Source: Rhodococcus sp. G-MC3 (lineage in GTDB: Bacteria; Actinomycetota; Actinomycetes; Mycobacteriales; Mycobacteriaceae). From it: a stretch of 57,089 nt of DNA. The stretch covers positions 1-57,089 of the forward strand of contig NZ_JASISW010000029.1 of NCBI RefSeq assembly GCF_030063335.1, read 5' to 3'. The notes under the pieces are model-generated. The model searched no databases, had not been told where the DNA came from, and was given only the letters and a program-made list of their open reading frames with translations. Shown one piece after another: positions 43,401 to 51,024 of the stretch. Each line of letters opens with the position of its first letter. Within the stretch, counting starts at the first letter, position 1. Position numbers and translations under genes: made by a program.

Positions 43401-46400
43401 CGCACCGACGAGTACGTCGGGGACGGCTTTACCGCTGACGGTCAGTGTCTCGGGCAGTCCCGATCCGGTGACGCCTGCGTGGTCGGCGACGAGGTCGGGA
43501 ATCCACGCGAGGTTGATGCGTGCGACGCCGTTCTTGACCTTCGGCAGCTCTTGTCCTGCAGCAACTCCGAGGAGGGCGGACATCGACGCCTGCGCATCGG
43601 CAGCGGTCACTACAGGTGCGCCTCCGTCGACGGTCGACGCGGGGACGGTCAAACGAATGCTGACGTCCTTGCCCGGTGCGAGCAGAACCGTCAGGTCGAC
43701 ATGTTCGGAATCCACCACTGTCAGTGTGGATCCGGTCTGCGGGTGAGAGGCGACGGACTCGGACGTGACGAGCCACTCGGCCGGATCACCGAGGCGGGCA
43801 ACGGGGTTCTGCGTCATCCGCGATGCCCAGTTCACGTCGGGAGCGGCGAGGACGATGCCGAGCAGTCCCGGCGCGATCTCGGCGTGACGACGGCTCGAGA
43901 TCTGGGTTGCTTCGGCGCCCTCGGCGACCAAGAGATCGGCGGTGGCTTTCTCGAAACGGTCCAGCAGTTCACCGACCGGCTCGTCGACGCGGGTGATACC
44001 GGCGACGGCAACGGTGCCGGGGATGATGCAGACCTGGTCTGCCGAATACCGTGAATCGTGCGCCTGCCACAGCGAGTCACTGCGCCACCAGCGACGGACA
44101 TCGCCGTCGACTACCGGCACGAAGTTGACGGGCTTGCCCGGCAGACGGCACAGCGAGGTGAAGAACGTGATGTCTGCGGGGTGCAGGACAACGTCGCCCG
44201 CGTCGGGGAACTGAGCGATCAGTGAGCGCAGTGCAGCGCGGGGCCGTTCGAGTGTCGAGGTGTCGGCGAACAGCGTCGGGATGGGGCCACGGTCGACCGG
44301 GTGCAGACGCGCCTCGGCGCGCTGCAGCATTTCGAGGAAGCGAGTGCGCCAGGTGACGTCGAGCCATACCGATTCGGTTGCTTCCGAGACGGCTTCGTTG
44401 AACTCGCCGCCGCAGTCGAATTCCCCGTGGTTGTCCGAGCCGATGGCCAGATCGAGATAGCGGGTGAGCCACTGTGCGTAGGTCATATCGGCGACATCGC
44501 CGAAGAACGGCTTCGCGGTGCCGTCGAGGGCAGCGATGATCTCGTCGCGGCGTTTCGCCACGGCGTCGGAATCACCGGCGACCTCGTCGAGTAGGCGTCC
44601 GCAGCGCGAGGCTGCGTTGTCGATCTCGTGGATGTCTGCGCCCAGCTGGCTACGTCCGGAGGCCATTCCGCCGTTTGCGGTCCCCGCACCCACCCAGTCC
44701 GGAGTTCCGGGAGTGTCGACGAGGAGCTGCTTGACCTCGGGCGCGGTAGTTGCTTCCAGGGTTGCCATCGCAGCGGTTCCGACGAGGATGCCGTCGAGTG
44801 GCATCTTCGGGTAGCCGTGCACGGCGGACCAGGTGCCGGTGAGGTATTCGGCAGCCCGCTCGGGGGTACCGATCCCGCCGCCGACGCAGATCACCAGGTT
44901 AGGACGTGAACGCAGTTCTGCATACGTGGTCAGCAGCAGATCGTCGAGGTCTTCCCACGAGTGGTGTCCGCCTGCGCGACCACCTTCGATGTGCATGTTG
45001 ACCTGGTACGACGGAACCTCGTTGGCGATCCGGATGACGGCGCGGATCTGTGCGACGGTGCCGGGCTTGAACGAGACGTAACTGATGCCTGCTTCGGTGA
45101 GCTCCTCGATGAGAGCGACTGCTTCTTCGAGTTCGGGGATGCCTGCGGTGACCACAACACCGTCGATGGCGGCACCGGCAGCACGAGCGCGCTGCACGAT
45201 GCGGCGGCCGCCGAGCTGTAGCTTCCACAGGTAGGGGTCGAGGAAGAGCGAGTTGAACTGGATTGCCCGGCCGGGCTCGAGCAGCTGAGTCAGCTCGGCA
45301 ACGCGGTCGGTGAAGATGTCCTCGGTGACCTGTCCACCGCCGGCGAGCTCGGCCCAGTGGCCTGCGTTGGCGGCCGCGGCGACAATCTTGGCGTCGACGG
45401 TCGTCGGCGTCATGCCCGCGAGCAGGATCGGCGAACGTCCGGTCATCTTGGTGAAGGACGTCTCGACGACAACCCGGCCGTCCGGCAACGTGACCGGTTT
45501 GGGGGCGAACTCGGACCAAGACGGCTGCACCTCGGGCGCTGCACCCGGGGTGAGAAGGTTGCGGTGTCCACCGCGCGTCGACGCGGCAATGATTCCGACG
45601 CCCTGGCCACGAAGAGCAGGGGTGGTCATTCTGGTGAGGAGGTCACCTGGACCCAGGTCCAGTACCCACTCGGCTCCGGCGTCGACGACTGCGTCGATCT
45701 CGGTGACCCAGTCGACGGGGTCGACGAGAATGCGCTGCGCAAGGCTGCGCGCGACGTCGACATCGAGGCCGGTGCGCTGCGCCCAGGCCGCAACCAGTTC
45801 GACGGCGTCGTTCAGTGCGGGGTGGTGGAAGCCGATTTCGACGGGGAGCGTCTCGAAGACGGGCGCGAACACCGATCCACCGCGCTTCTTCGCATCGCGT
45901 TCACGCTCTTCCGACGCCGCTATCTGCTCGCTGCGCTCCTGAACGCGGGCGAGCTGTGCGGGAGGGCCGGCAAGTACGACACGGCGACGGCCGTTGCGGA
46001 TGGCGAGCACAGCCGAGCGCTCGGGTGCGCCTTCGATGGCGAGTTCGTCGACGATGGCCGCAAGCCGCTCGGGCTCGACGTTGGCGACGGCGACCATCGG
46101 CGCGCGGTCGGCAGCACCGATGATTCCGCGGCGGCGTCCGACCAGTCCTGCTGCGGCACCGATCAACTGTGCGATGGCGAGCAGGCGCGCGTCCTCACGG
46201 CCGTTGCTCTTCACCGACTCGGCGGCGATCAGACCCTGCGAGTGTCCGACGACCGAGACCGGGGGCGCCTCGGCGGGGTCGAGGCCCTGCAGCTTCAACG
46301 CGCGCAGTGCCGCAACCTGGGTGAGAAATACGCCGGGGAGAGATACAGCAGCAGAGGTGAGTGATGCCTCCGACGGACCGAAGGAAGCGACGCCGTCGAC

Positions 46401-46715
46401 GTCGTCGGCGAGATCCTGTTCGAGCATCCAGCCGATGGGATCGAATCCGACGGACCGCACGACGAGGAGGTCGTCGGCGACCGGCGCGAGAATCGATGCC
46501 GACTCGTTGACGAGGTCGGTCAGTTCAGGCTCCAGCGCAGAATCGCGCGCGAGTTCTTCGAGGGAGCTGAGCCACGGCGAACCCTGTCCACCGAACGCGA
46601 GTGCGTAAGGCTCACCGGCCGCGAAGCGGTCTGCGAGGGTACGAGAACCGCCACCGCTCTTGGCGGATCTGCCCGCGCCCTGTCCGTGTGATGGTGTGCT
46701 CTCGTTGATCGTCAA
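37431..46715 (-). CDS. fas: Type I fatty acid synthase
   Basis: 3094-residue multifunctional enzyme making long-chain acyl-CoA precursors of membrane lipids and mycolic acids. Visible in order: acyltransferase (GHSQG, Ser159), enoyl reductase TIM barrel (TKMTGRSPILLAGMTPTT), dehydratase (hot-dog, GDHNPIHTSDPAALL), malonyl/palmitoyl transferase (AGHSVGEYNALAA, near 1458), an Ala/Pro linker, ACP (DGVSSRRNQLLVDLG, Ser near 1833), ketoreductase (VITGGSKGS, near 2143), ketosynthase (VAACATAAVS, Cys near 2734). The TTG at 46715 gives MTINES, matching known FAS starts; the frame continues 49 codons further without homology. Size agrees with the mycobacterial enzyme (about 3070 aa). Confidence 0.95.
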   Translation of the reverse strand: MTINESTPSHGQGAGRSAKSGGGSRTLADRFAAGEPYALAFGGQGSPWLSSLEELARDSALEPELTDLVNESASILAPVADDLLVVRSVGFDPIGWMLEQDLADDVDGVASFGPSEASLTSAAVSLPGVFLTQVAALRALKLQGLDPAEAPPVSVVGHSQGLIAAESVKSNGREDARLLAIAQLIGAAAGLVGRRRGIIGAADRAPMVAVANVEPERLAAIVDELAIEGAPERSAVLAIRNGRRRVVLAGPPAQLARVQERSEQIAASEERERDAKKRGGSVFAPVFETLPVEIGFHHPALNDAVELVAAWAQRTGLDVDVARSLAQRILVDPVDWVTEIDAVVDAGAEWVLDLGPGDLLTRMTTPALRGQGVGIIAASTRGGHRNLLTPGAAPEVQPSWSEFAPKPVTLPDGRVVVETSFTKMTGRSPILLAGMTPTTVDAKIVAAAANAGHWAELAGGGQVTEDIFTDRVAELTQLLEPGRAIQFNSLFLDPYLWKLQLGGRRIVQRARAAGAAIDGVVVTAGIPELEEAVALIEELTEAGISYVSFKPGTVAQIRAVIRIANEVPSYQVNMHIEGGRAGGHHSWEDLDDLLLTTYAELRSRPNLVICVGGGIGTPERAAEYLTGTWSAVHGYPKMPLDGILVGTAAMATLEATTAPEVKQLLVDTPGTPDWVGAGTANGGMASGRSQLGADIHEIDNAASRCGRLLDEVAGDSDAVAKRRDEIIAALDGTAKPFFGDVADMTYAQWLTRYLDLAIGSDNHGEFDCGGEFNEAVSEATESVWLDVTWRTRFLEMLQRAEARLHPVDRGPIPTLFADTSTLERPRAALRSLIAQFPDAGDVVLHPADITFFTSLCRLPGKPVNFVPVVDGDVRRWWRSDSLWQAHDSRYSADQVCIIPGTVAVAGITRVDEPVGELLDRFEKATADLLVAEGAEATQISSRRHAEIAPGLLGIVLAAPDVNWASRMTQNPVARLGDPAEWLVTSESVASHPQTGSTLTVVDSEHVDLTVLLAPGKDVSIRLTVPASTVDGGAPVVTAADAQASMSALLGVAAGQELPKVKNGVARINLAWIPDLVADHAGVTGSGLPETLTVSGKAVPDVLVGACWPAVFAVLGAAKNENDVDVIEGMLDLVHLDHSVNLVGELPTDASILVVKAAVGEVLDTDLGRVVEVTVDIGAMLGEGLDAPAIATLVERFAIRGRTGAGELVDPARAGGSVSADAQDTPRRRRRQATILAPRNMAAFAQVSGDHNPIHTSDPAALLAGLGSPIVHGMWLSAAAQQTVTAIDYADTKTPPRRLTAWTARFLGMVRPGAEIDVRIDRTGFDQGAELIEVSCRVAGELVMVASARTAAPKTVYAFPGQGIQRQGMGLDARARSKAAREVWERADKHTRKALGFSILAVVRDNPTSLKARGTTHKHPDGVLHLTQFTQVAMAVLGVAQVAELRESGAFVENSILAGHSVGEYNALAAVAGVLPLEAVLEVVFQRGSAMHALVPRDAAGRSNYRMAAIRPSQIGLADEDVQGFVAGVAEESGEFLEIVNLNLRGSQYAIAGTVDGLGELEKKIAIRRAEFGGKAAYVMVPGIDVPFHSTVLRGGVADFRRRLETLLPADLDPEILLGRYVPNLVPRPFSLERSFIQEIADLVPSEPLDNVLADFDSWAARPHDLCRVVLIELLAWQFASPVRWIETQDLLFGDETEGGLGVERFVEIGLSAMPTVANLATNTLKLPGRFGFPVEVLNVERDAAVVYGTDTDPAPADEDESVPVETAAAAPAAAAPAAAPAPAGAPSGGPRPDDIAFSASDATKILIGLWTKLQLDQIGPADTIEALCDGVSSRRNQLLVDLGSELSLGAIDGAADADMGALSGTVNKLARTYKPFGPVLSDSINDHLRKVFGPSGRRPASIADRVKKTWELGDGWANHVTAEVALGTRDGVSVRGGALGGLADGALADGNAVDTVIDQAVAAVAARRGVAVSLPSTGGGGGGTVDAAALGEFTEHITGRDGVLASAARLVLEQLGLAEQPNALAVENPDALLVDLVAAELGSDWPRLVAPAFDARRAVLIDDRWATAREDLARLWLGTAGDIAVESFAGAGKAVAAQAQWWKNKADYERKTLLAETYGRIAEIALVSDEKGEWADEVAVITGGSKGSIAASVAGKLLGGGATVFITTSKLNDERLNFYRSLYRENARAGASLWVVPANIASYADVDALIEWIGSDQVDNAGGAKTLVKAGITPTMLFPFAAPRVVGELSDAGGRAEMEMRVLLWSVERLIGGLSKIGYDSDIDTHLHVVLPGSPNRGMFGGDGAYGESKAALDAIAAKWGSEKNWAERVSIAHAHIGWVRGTGLMGGNDPIVEAVEAEGVRTWSTKEMATELLKLCTVDARRQAAQAPLLADLTGGLANTKLNLVELARDAAAAAAEKVEEATGSTVIAALPAPPRLAATTAPAWPTLDVDPKDLIVIVGAGELGPYGSARTRFEMEVDEQLSAAGVLELAWNTGLIAWENDPKPGWYDIESGDLVPEEDIAETYHDIVVEKCGIRTYGDDGAMVGNSAPLMTSVFLDNDLTFVVGTEIDARSFAAADPEHTLITPVPDSGDWQVTRKAGTEIRVPRKMKLTRTVGGQIPTGFDPTKWGISPDMAGSIDRVALWNIVTTVDAFISSGFNPSELMRWVHPTLVANTQGTGMGGMESMRSLYIDTLLGDARANDILQEALPNVVAAHVVQSYIGSYGAMVHPVAACATAAVSVEEGVDKIKLGKAQLVVAGGFDDLSTEGIIGFGDMSATADSAAMSAKGISDRRFSRANDRRRGGFVESQGGGTILLARGDLALEMGLPVLGVVAYAQSFGDGVHTSIPAPGLGALSAGRGGKDSSFALSLNALGVSADEIAVISKHDTSTAANDPNEAELHTRLAKAIGRTDGAPLFVVSQKSLTGHSKGGAAAFQLIGLCQVLTNGVIPPNRSLDCVDDKMTEFEHLVWAREPLRFGDSVPLKAGLLTSLGFGHVSGLIAVVHPQAFIEAVPAERRADYVAAANERRIAGQRRLISAMVGGDALYERPEDRRLGHDGTPAKASRELEADMLLTEAARLGDDDVYRSGLPGCK

Positions 46716-46869
46716 GGTGCTGTTGTTCCTCTCGTGAGCAACTCGGGGGCCCAAGTCTGCTTCGTCGGCGACGTCCGTGGTTGGCGTCCAAGGAGCGAAA
46801 TCGAGGAGCTCGACCGTCGCGTGCAGCGAGGTGGCTCTATCCGCGTGCCACCAGGTTGACACAGAATCA

Positions 46870-46883
46870 TGAGGAAATCCTCA
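46870..46883. promoter_or_regulatory. Palindrome A, fas-proximal copy
   Basis: TGAGGA-AA-TCCTCA, 155 bp upstream of the fas start. The same sequence with one change recurs at 47010-47023; both are preceded by CA. Probably an operator. Confidence 0.6.
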
Positions 46884-46904
46884 CGTTTCATATGACGTCC
46901 AACT

Positions 46905-46920
46905 GCTACTCGCGAGTAGC
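46905..46920. promoter_or_regulatory. Palindrome B, fas-proximal copy
   Basis: GCTACTCG-CGAGTAGC, a perfect 16-bp palindrome. Its core ACTCGCGAGT recurs at 46954-46963. Probably a regulator dimer site controlling fas. Confidence 0.65.
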
Positions 46921-46951
46921 CGGTTGAACCGTGGTTTCAGAACACGCTGTC

Positions 46952-46965
46952 CAACTCGCGAGTAA
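46952..46965. promoter_or_regulatory. Palindrome B, distal copy
   Basis: Core ACTCGCGAGT (46954-46963), extended to AACTCGCGAGTAAC on the right. Centre lies 46 bp from the first B copy. Confidence 0.6.
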
Positions 46966-47009
46966 CAAACATCGCTGCAGGCAGTGCGCAGATCGACCGC
47001 CGGGAAACA

Positions 47010-47023
47010 TGAGGAAAACCTCA
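47010..47023. promoter_or_regulatory. Palindrome A, distal copy
   Basis: TGAGG-AAAA-CCTCA, 140 bp centre-to-centre from the first A copy and on the far side of both B copies, 121 bp before the divergent HhH gene start. Confidence 0.6.
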
Positions 47024-47143
47024 GCTTGATCGTTATCATTCCGTTATGTGAAGCTCGCCACATGCGGCGTGATCTCAAACCTGTCGGAGCCCAGCGGTAA
47101 CTTCTCGAACCACACCAAGTTGGTCGCAATCCTGGGGGGATTC

Positions 47144-47839
47144 ATGTATTCAACGGTTACACATATCTTTTTGGAGCAGGACCATCAGAGATTCGCCGAT
47201 CACATCGAGGCGAACACAACCGCATCAGAGCCGGCCCTGTGGACGCCCGGGTGGCCCGAAGAAGTCGAGGCCGCGCTACTTGACGCGGTCTTCTCCGCTC
47301 GGGCGTCCTACGGCGGCCCCGAAACGGGCGTACGCCGCGTGGTGTCCCGGTGGCGAGCGCACCGAGGACTCGATCGCCTCGACGATCTCGGTGCGCTCGT
47401 TGCCTTTGCCGACAGGCCGGACGAACTGGCCGAGATCCTCGGAAACCGTCAACGCGTTGCGGGAAACTCCACGACGAAAGCCGAGGCCGTTCTCCTGACG
47501 GCCACGGCACTACACAACCTCGGGGTGCGCACGACCGAGGATCTGGACGACGACGCGCATCGCACGGCATTCACCGCCGTCACCGGAGTGGGGACCAAGA
47601 CCTGGGAATGCGTGCTGTTCATGGCGGGCCGGCGCACACTCGACTCCTTGCTCCATTTCATCGCCTTCACCTCCGCCGGTGTGGGTCGCACGCTGTCCGG
47701 CGCGGAGACCGAGATACTGATGCAGGTCACCGCCGAGGACATGGGCGTCGAGCTCGCGGCGCTCGAACATGCGGTGTGGCGTTATCAGAGGCGCATTCCC
47801 CTACCGAAACCTGCATCCCCGTTGCGCGACGCCGGCTAG
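47144..47839 (+). CDS. HhH-GPD-like (endonuclease III-fold) protein
   Basis: 231 residues. The all-helical body with LEQDHQRFADHIEANTT, the segment EEVEAALLDAVFSARASYG and the helix-hairpin-helix VTGVGTKTWECVLFMAG resemble the HhH-GPD DNA glycosylase superfamily. The iron-sulfur Cys cluster of endonuclease III is absent and the catalytic Lys/Asp pair cannot be placed, so an enzymatic role is uncertain. ATG at 47144 with GGGGGGA upstream; an earlier ATG at 47048 lies in the regulatory gap. Divergent from fas; its end overlaps the end of the TetR gene by 4 nt. Confidence 0.6.
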   Translation: MYSTVTHIFLEQDHQRFADHIEANTTASEPALWTPGWPEEVEAALLDAVFSARASYGGPETGVRRVVSRWRAHRGLDRLDDLGALVAFADRPDELAEILGNRQRVAGNSTTKAEAVLLTATALHNLGVRTTEDLDDDAHRTAFTAVTGVGTKTWECVLFMAGRRTLDSLLHFIAFTSAGVGRTLSGAETEILMQVTAEDMGVELAALEHAVWRYQRRIPLPKPASPLRDAG

Positions 47840-48615
47840 CCGATCGAGTCGGTGTGGCCGCCATCGATCAGCGCGGCCACACCGTCGAGAATTCGCTCGA
47901 CTCCGAATACGTACTCGTGCAACGGATCACTGGCCGCGCCGTACGACGTCGAGGCAGCCGTCCCAACACGTGACGACAGTGGATAGCGATCACCGACCAT
48001 GACGCGTTCGAGGACCGGAGCCGTCGCTTCCCACCATTGCGCGTCGGTCATTCCGGACTCGACACGGACCTTGTTGAACCGAGCGAGCGCCCGCGCGGTG
48101 CCTGCGACGTGCGTCAGGACGAGGGTGAGAACCGAATCCATTTCGGTGTCGGTCAGCCCGACTCCGTCGATGACACCGAGCTCGGCCTCGTACTTGTCGT
48201 TCGTGTGCGGACCCAGCGCGCCGCGCGCACCCTGCGCGTCAAGAATCCACGAATGCCGTTGGTAGAGTTGCCAATTACGGTCGGCGACGAACCGTAAGCC
48301 CTCTCGCCAATCACCTACCGAAGAAGCTGGCTCATCGATGCTGGAGTACAACGAACCAAGCGCGGCATCAATCATAAGATCGGCGAGATCCTCGCGTCCC
48401 GGCACGTGCGTGTAGAGCGACATCGCTCCGACGCCGAGTCGGTCGGCGACCTTTCGCATCGACACCGCATCGAGCCCGTCGGTGTCCGCGATCTCGATGG
48501 CGGCCGTGACGATCGCGTCCACGCTCAGTCCGGTTCTGCTCGGCTTCTCGTCGACGCGCCACAGCAGACCCAGCGTGCGGGCCGGATCGAATGTTGCTTC
48601 CTTCTTGCTCGCCAC
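47836..48615 (-). CDS. TetR-family regulator with tetracycline-repressor-type C-terminal domain
   Basis: 259 residues from the GTG at 48615. The HTH starts unusually late (after about 35 residues): LSVDAIVTAAIEIADTDGLDAVSMRKVADRLGVGAMSLYTHVPGREDLADLMIDAALG. The C-terminal part (DWREGLRFVADRNWQLYQRHSWILD, MDSVLTLVLTHVAGTARALARF) matches the TetR_C type. The frame extends upstream through the tRNA-Leu locus, which is clearly not coding. Convergent and overlapping with the HhH gene. Target unknown. Confidence 0.8.
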   Translation of the reverse strand: MASKKEATFDPARTLGLLWRVDEKPSRTGLSVDAIVTAAIEIADTDGLDAVSMRKVADRLGVGAMSLYTHVPGREDLADLMIDAALGSLYSSIDEPASSVGDWREGLRFVADRNWQLYQRHSWILDAQGARGALGPHTNDKYEAELGVIDGVGLTDTEMDSVLTLVLTHVAGTARALARFNKVRVESGMTDAQWWEATAPVLERVMVGDRYPLSSRVGTAASTSYGAASDPLHEYVFGVERILDGVAALIDGGHTDSIG

Positions 48616-48703
48616 ATTCGCACAGTACGCCGTACGGCCTCTGGCCCGCGCAAACACACGTGCATGTGCGCGACGGGCGGCGTTGTAGACTTGCCGAGCA
48701 CTC

Positions 48704-48785
48704 GCGCGAGTGGCGGAAATGGCAGACGCGCTGGATTTAGGTTCCAGTGTCTCAGGACGTGGGGGTTCAAGTCCCCCCTCGCGCA
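48704..48785 (+). tRNA. tRNA-Leu(TAG)
   Basis: Acceptor GCGCGAG pairs with CTCGCGC, discriminator A at 48785. Anticodon stem CTGGA/TCCAG encloses the loop TTTAGGT with anticodon TAG; a long variable arm (TGTCTCAGGACGT) and T-arm GGGGGTTCAAGTCCCCC follow, as in class II tRNAs. A TAGACT box 15-20 nt upstream may be its -10. No integrated element beside it. Confidence 0.93.
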
Positions 48786-48849
48786 CAACGATCACAATCA
48801 GCTCTCCCCTAACTACCAGTTGTAGTAGCCACTCGGGTACCTTCGTGGT

Positions 48850-49236
48850 GTGGCAAATTCCAGCACTCGACGCAGACCCGCACTCATCGTGCTGGTCCTT
48901 GTGTCCGCGCTGGCCTGCCTGGCTCTCGGCTGGTGGCAGTGGGAACGCTTCGAATCGGTCGGCGGTAACGGCCAGAATCTCGGCTACGCCTTCCAGTGGC
49001 CACTGTTCGCGGGCTTCGTGATCTACGCATACCGAAGGTTCGTACAGCTGGAAGACGGGGTCGACCAGACGGAGGACGGCGCCGAGCCCGCCGCAGTAGT
49101 CGTGCGTGAAATTCCCGCCGACCTACTCCCCAAGCGTCCGGCTGCAGTCGATTACGACGATCTCGACGACCCGGAAGCTCGGCAACTTCTCGAATACAAC
49201 AGCTACCTCGCAGAGCTCGATCGCTCCCGCGAGTAA
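48850..49236 (+). CDS. Small membrane protein, 128 aa
   Basis: GTG start at 48850. Two membrane helices: PALIVLVLVSALACLALGWWQW and LGYAFQWPLFAGFVIYAYRRF, then a soluble acidic tail with DYDDLDDPEARQLLEYNSYLAELD. Orthologous in position and design to the lipoprotein/membrane gene next to DUF3817 in mycobacteria (LprD/Rv1343c region, from memory), although no lipobox is visible here. Followed after 17 nt by the DUF3817 gene, so the two are co-transcribed. Confidence 0.65.
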   Translation: MANSSTRRRPALIVLVLVSALACLALGWWQWERFESVGGNGQNLGYAFQWPLFAGFVIYAYRRFVQLEDGVDQTEDGAEPAAVVVREIPADLLPKRPAAVDYDDLDDPEARQLLEYNSYLAELDRSRE

Positions 49237-49253
49237 GAACAGGAGTACACACT

Positions 49254-49604
49254 GTGAGCACGGCGCCTGAGAAGTCTGCATCCACCGACAGCACGAAGAA
49301 GATTGCATCGGCGCTGCTGCGCTACCGAGTGCTGGCTTACGCCACGGGCATCTGGCTGCTTGTGTTGGTCGGCGACATGATCGCCAAGTACATCTTCGAC
49401 GTCTCGAGCATTCCCGGCTGGATCCCCGCAGTCCATGGCTGGGTCTATTTCATCTATCTGATCCTCACCATCGACCTCGCTGTCAAGGTCCGTTGGCCCG
49501 TCAAGCGCACTATCGGAACCTTGCTTGCAGGCACCGTGCCGTTCCTGTCGTTCTTCGTCGAGCACTGGCGCACCACGCAGGTCAAGCGCGACTTCGGCGT
49601 CTGA
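49254..49604 (+). CDS. DUF3817 integral membrane protein
   Basis: 116 residues, GTG start. Three hydrophobic segments: RYRVLAYATGIWLLVLVGDMIAKY, GWVYFIYLILTIDLAVKV, TIGTLLAGTVPFLSFFVEHW. The start LLRYRVLAYATGIWLL and the end PFLSFFVEHW are the DUF3817 hallmark. Function unknown; neighbour of rdgB/rph also in mycobacteria (from memory). Confidence 0.8.
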   Translation: MSTAPEKSASTDSTKKIASALLRYRVLAYATGIWLLVLVGDMIAKYIFDVSSIPGWIPAVHGWVYFIYLILTIDLAVKVRWPVKRTIGTLLAGTVPFLSFFVEHWRTTQVKRDFGV

Positions 49605-49625
49605 TCCTCGGCTCGGCACACCACA

Positions 49626-50405
49626 TCAGCACACCACTGCTGACGGCTCCGTTCCCTCTAGTGCATTGACCACCACCTGCTGGGCGACCGGATCGTAGGA
49701 GATCCCGGTGTGCTCGACGGTGTTCGCCGGGCACACGTCCTGCAGCACGACGTTCGTGTTCCCCGGACCGGTGAGCAATGACGCCTCGAACGGCACCACT
49801 TGGTCGTAGCGCGTCACGACCGTCGTGTAGTCCACTCCCGGGACGGTGTCGCTGCCCTCGTTCAAGCGACCCAACGCCTCGTCGGCGGGCGGCCCGGGCG
49901 TCGGATGGTTGGGCGGCGAGAGCGCCACGATCTTCGACACGGACTCCGCACCGCCGAGGAACCGCACGTAGTACCTCGGCACGGTGCCGCCTTTCGAATG
50001 CCCCACGATCGCTACCTTGTCAGCACCGGTGGATTCACGAACCATCGAAACGAAGGCCCCCAACTCCGCTGCGCTGTCCGCGAGCGATCCCAACCCCTTG
50101 AACGGAACACCCTCGGGCGCACCGTAGTCGAGCGCATAGACGCAGTAGCCGTCGGCGACGAGTTTCGGTGCCAACGATGCCCAGTTGTCGTAGGAGTTTT
50201 CGAGAAATCCGTGCACGAGCACCACCGGTTCCGAATCGGAAATGCACGAAACATCGTTGACTCCGGGCAGTGATACATCCGGATGCATCGCCGAGTAGAG
50301 AACGGCGTCGGCGAAGGTGTCCGGCGCAGGCGAAGCAGCGGCCGGAGACACAGCACCCAGAACGAGCGCACCAACGACCACTCCGGTTACTCCCCCGCGC
50401 TTCAC
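49626..50405 (-). CDS. Secreted triacylglycerol lipase (class 2 lipase-like)
   Basis: 259 residues. Signal peptide: VKRGGVTGVVVGALVLGAVSPAAA with cleavage after AAA-S. Mature part has VVLVHGFLENSYDNWASLAP (oxyanion), nucleophile elbow VAIVGHSKGGTVPRYYVRF (Ser), VTRYDQVVPFEAS (acid) and NTVEHTGISYDP (His). Two Cys pairs (CISD; VCPANT and C-terminal C) suggest disulfides. An extracellular esterase/lipase. GTG start at 50405, 13 nt after rdgB, so likely the tail of the rph-rdgB operon. Confidence 0.8.
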   Translation of the reverse strand: MKRGGVTGVVVGALVLGAVSPAAASPAPDTFADAVLYSAMHPDVSLPGVNDVSCISDSEPVVLVHGFLENSYDNWASLAPKLVADGYCVYALDYGAPEGVPFKGLGSLADSAAELGAFVSMVRESTGADKVAIVGHSKGGTVPRYYVRFLGGAESVSKIVALSPPNHPTPGPPADEALGRLNEGSDTVPGVDYTTVVTRYDQVVPFEASLLTGPGNTNVVLQDVCPANTVEHTGISYDPVAQQVVVNALEGTEPSAVVC

Positions 50406-50418
50406 CCTCGCCAGTGTC

Positions 50419-51024
50419 CTACGAACCGAGGGCCTGCAACACCGGAATCAGCAATCTCAGCGCACGCCCACGGTGCGACGCTGCGTCCTTCTCCTCGGCG
50501 CTGAGTTCGGCGGCCGACCGACCGTCACCCTCGGGCACGAAGACGGGGTCGTATCCGAAGCCATTCTCGCCTAGGGGTTTACGAGCAATCGTGCCTCGCC
50601 ATTCACCTCGAACGACGCTCTCTTCGCCGCCCGGAATCGCCAACGCACAGGCGGAGACGAATCCCGCTCCCCTGCGCTCGTCCGGTACGTCACCGAGCTG
50701 CGCGAGCAGTAGTGCAGTGTTGGCATCGTCGTTGCCATGAATGCCCGACCACCGCGCTGACAACACGCCTGGCATCGCGTTCAGCGCATCGACTTCGAGG
50801 CCTGAATCGTCAGCAACGCAGGGCAATCCAGTCGCCGCAGCACCGTCACGGGCTTTGGCGAGCGCATTCTCTTCGAAGCTCGCTCCGGTCTCGGGCGCCT
50901 CAGGGAATTCGGGGACTTCGTCGAGTCCTACCAACTCGATGCCGGAGACTCCCGCGGCATCGAGTACTCGTCGCAGTTCACGAAGCTTTTTCGCGTTACG
51001 GCTGGCAACGAGAAGCTCAGCCAC
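50419..51024 (-). CDS. rdgB: XTP/dITP diphosphatase (non-canonical purine NTP pyrophosphatase)
   Basis: 201 residues. Ham1/RdgB motifs: [18 protein letters not shown] at the start, [31 protein letters not shown] (catalytic Asp), PGVLSARW and [24 protein letters not shown]. Removes ITP/XTP from the nucleotide pool. The GTG start overlaps the rph stop by 8 nt (translational coupling). Confidence 0.9.
   Translation of the reverse strand: MAELLVASRNAKKLRELRRVLDAAGVSGIELVGLDEVPEFPEAPETGASFEENALAKARDGAAATGLPCVADDSGLEVDALNAMPGVLSARWSGIHGNDDANTALLLAQLGDVPDERRGAGFVSACALAIPGGEESVVRGEWRGTIARKPLGENGFGYDPVFVPEGDGRSAAELSAEEKDAASHRGRALRLLIPVLQALGS

Noticed and set aside
48616..48795. 60-residue N-terminal extension of the TetR at 47836-48615
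   Set aside because: The extension runs antisense through tRNA-Leu; the GTG at 48615 is the better start.
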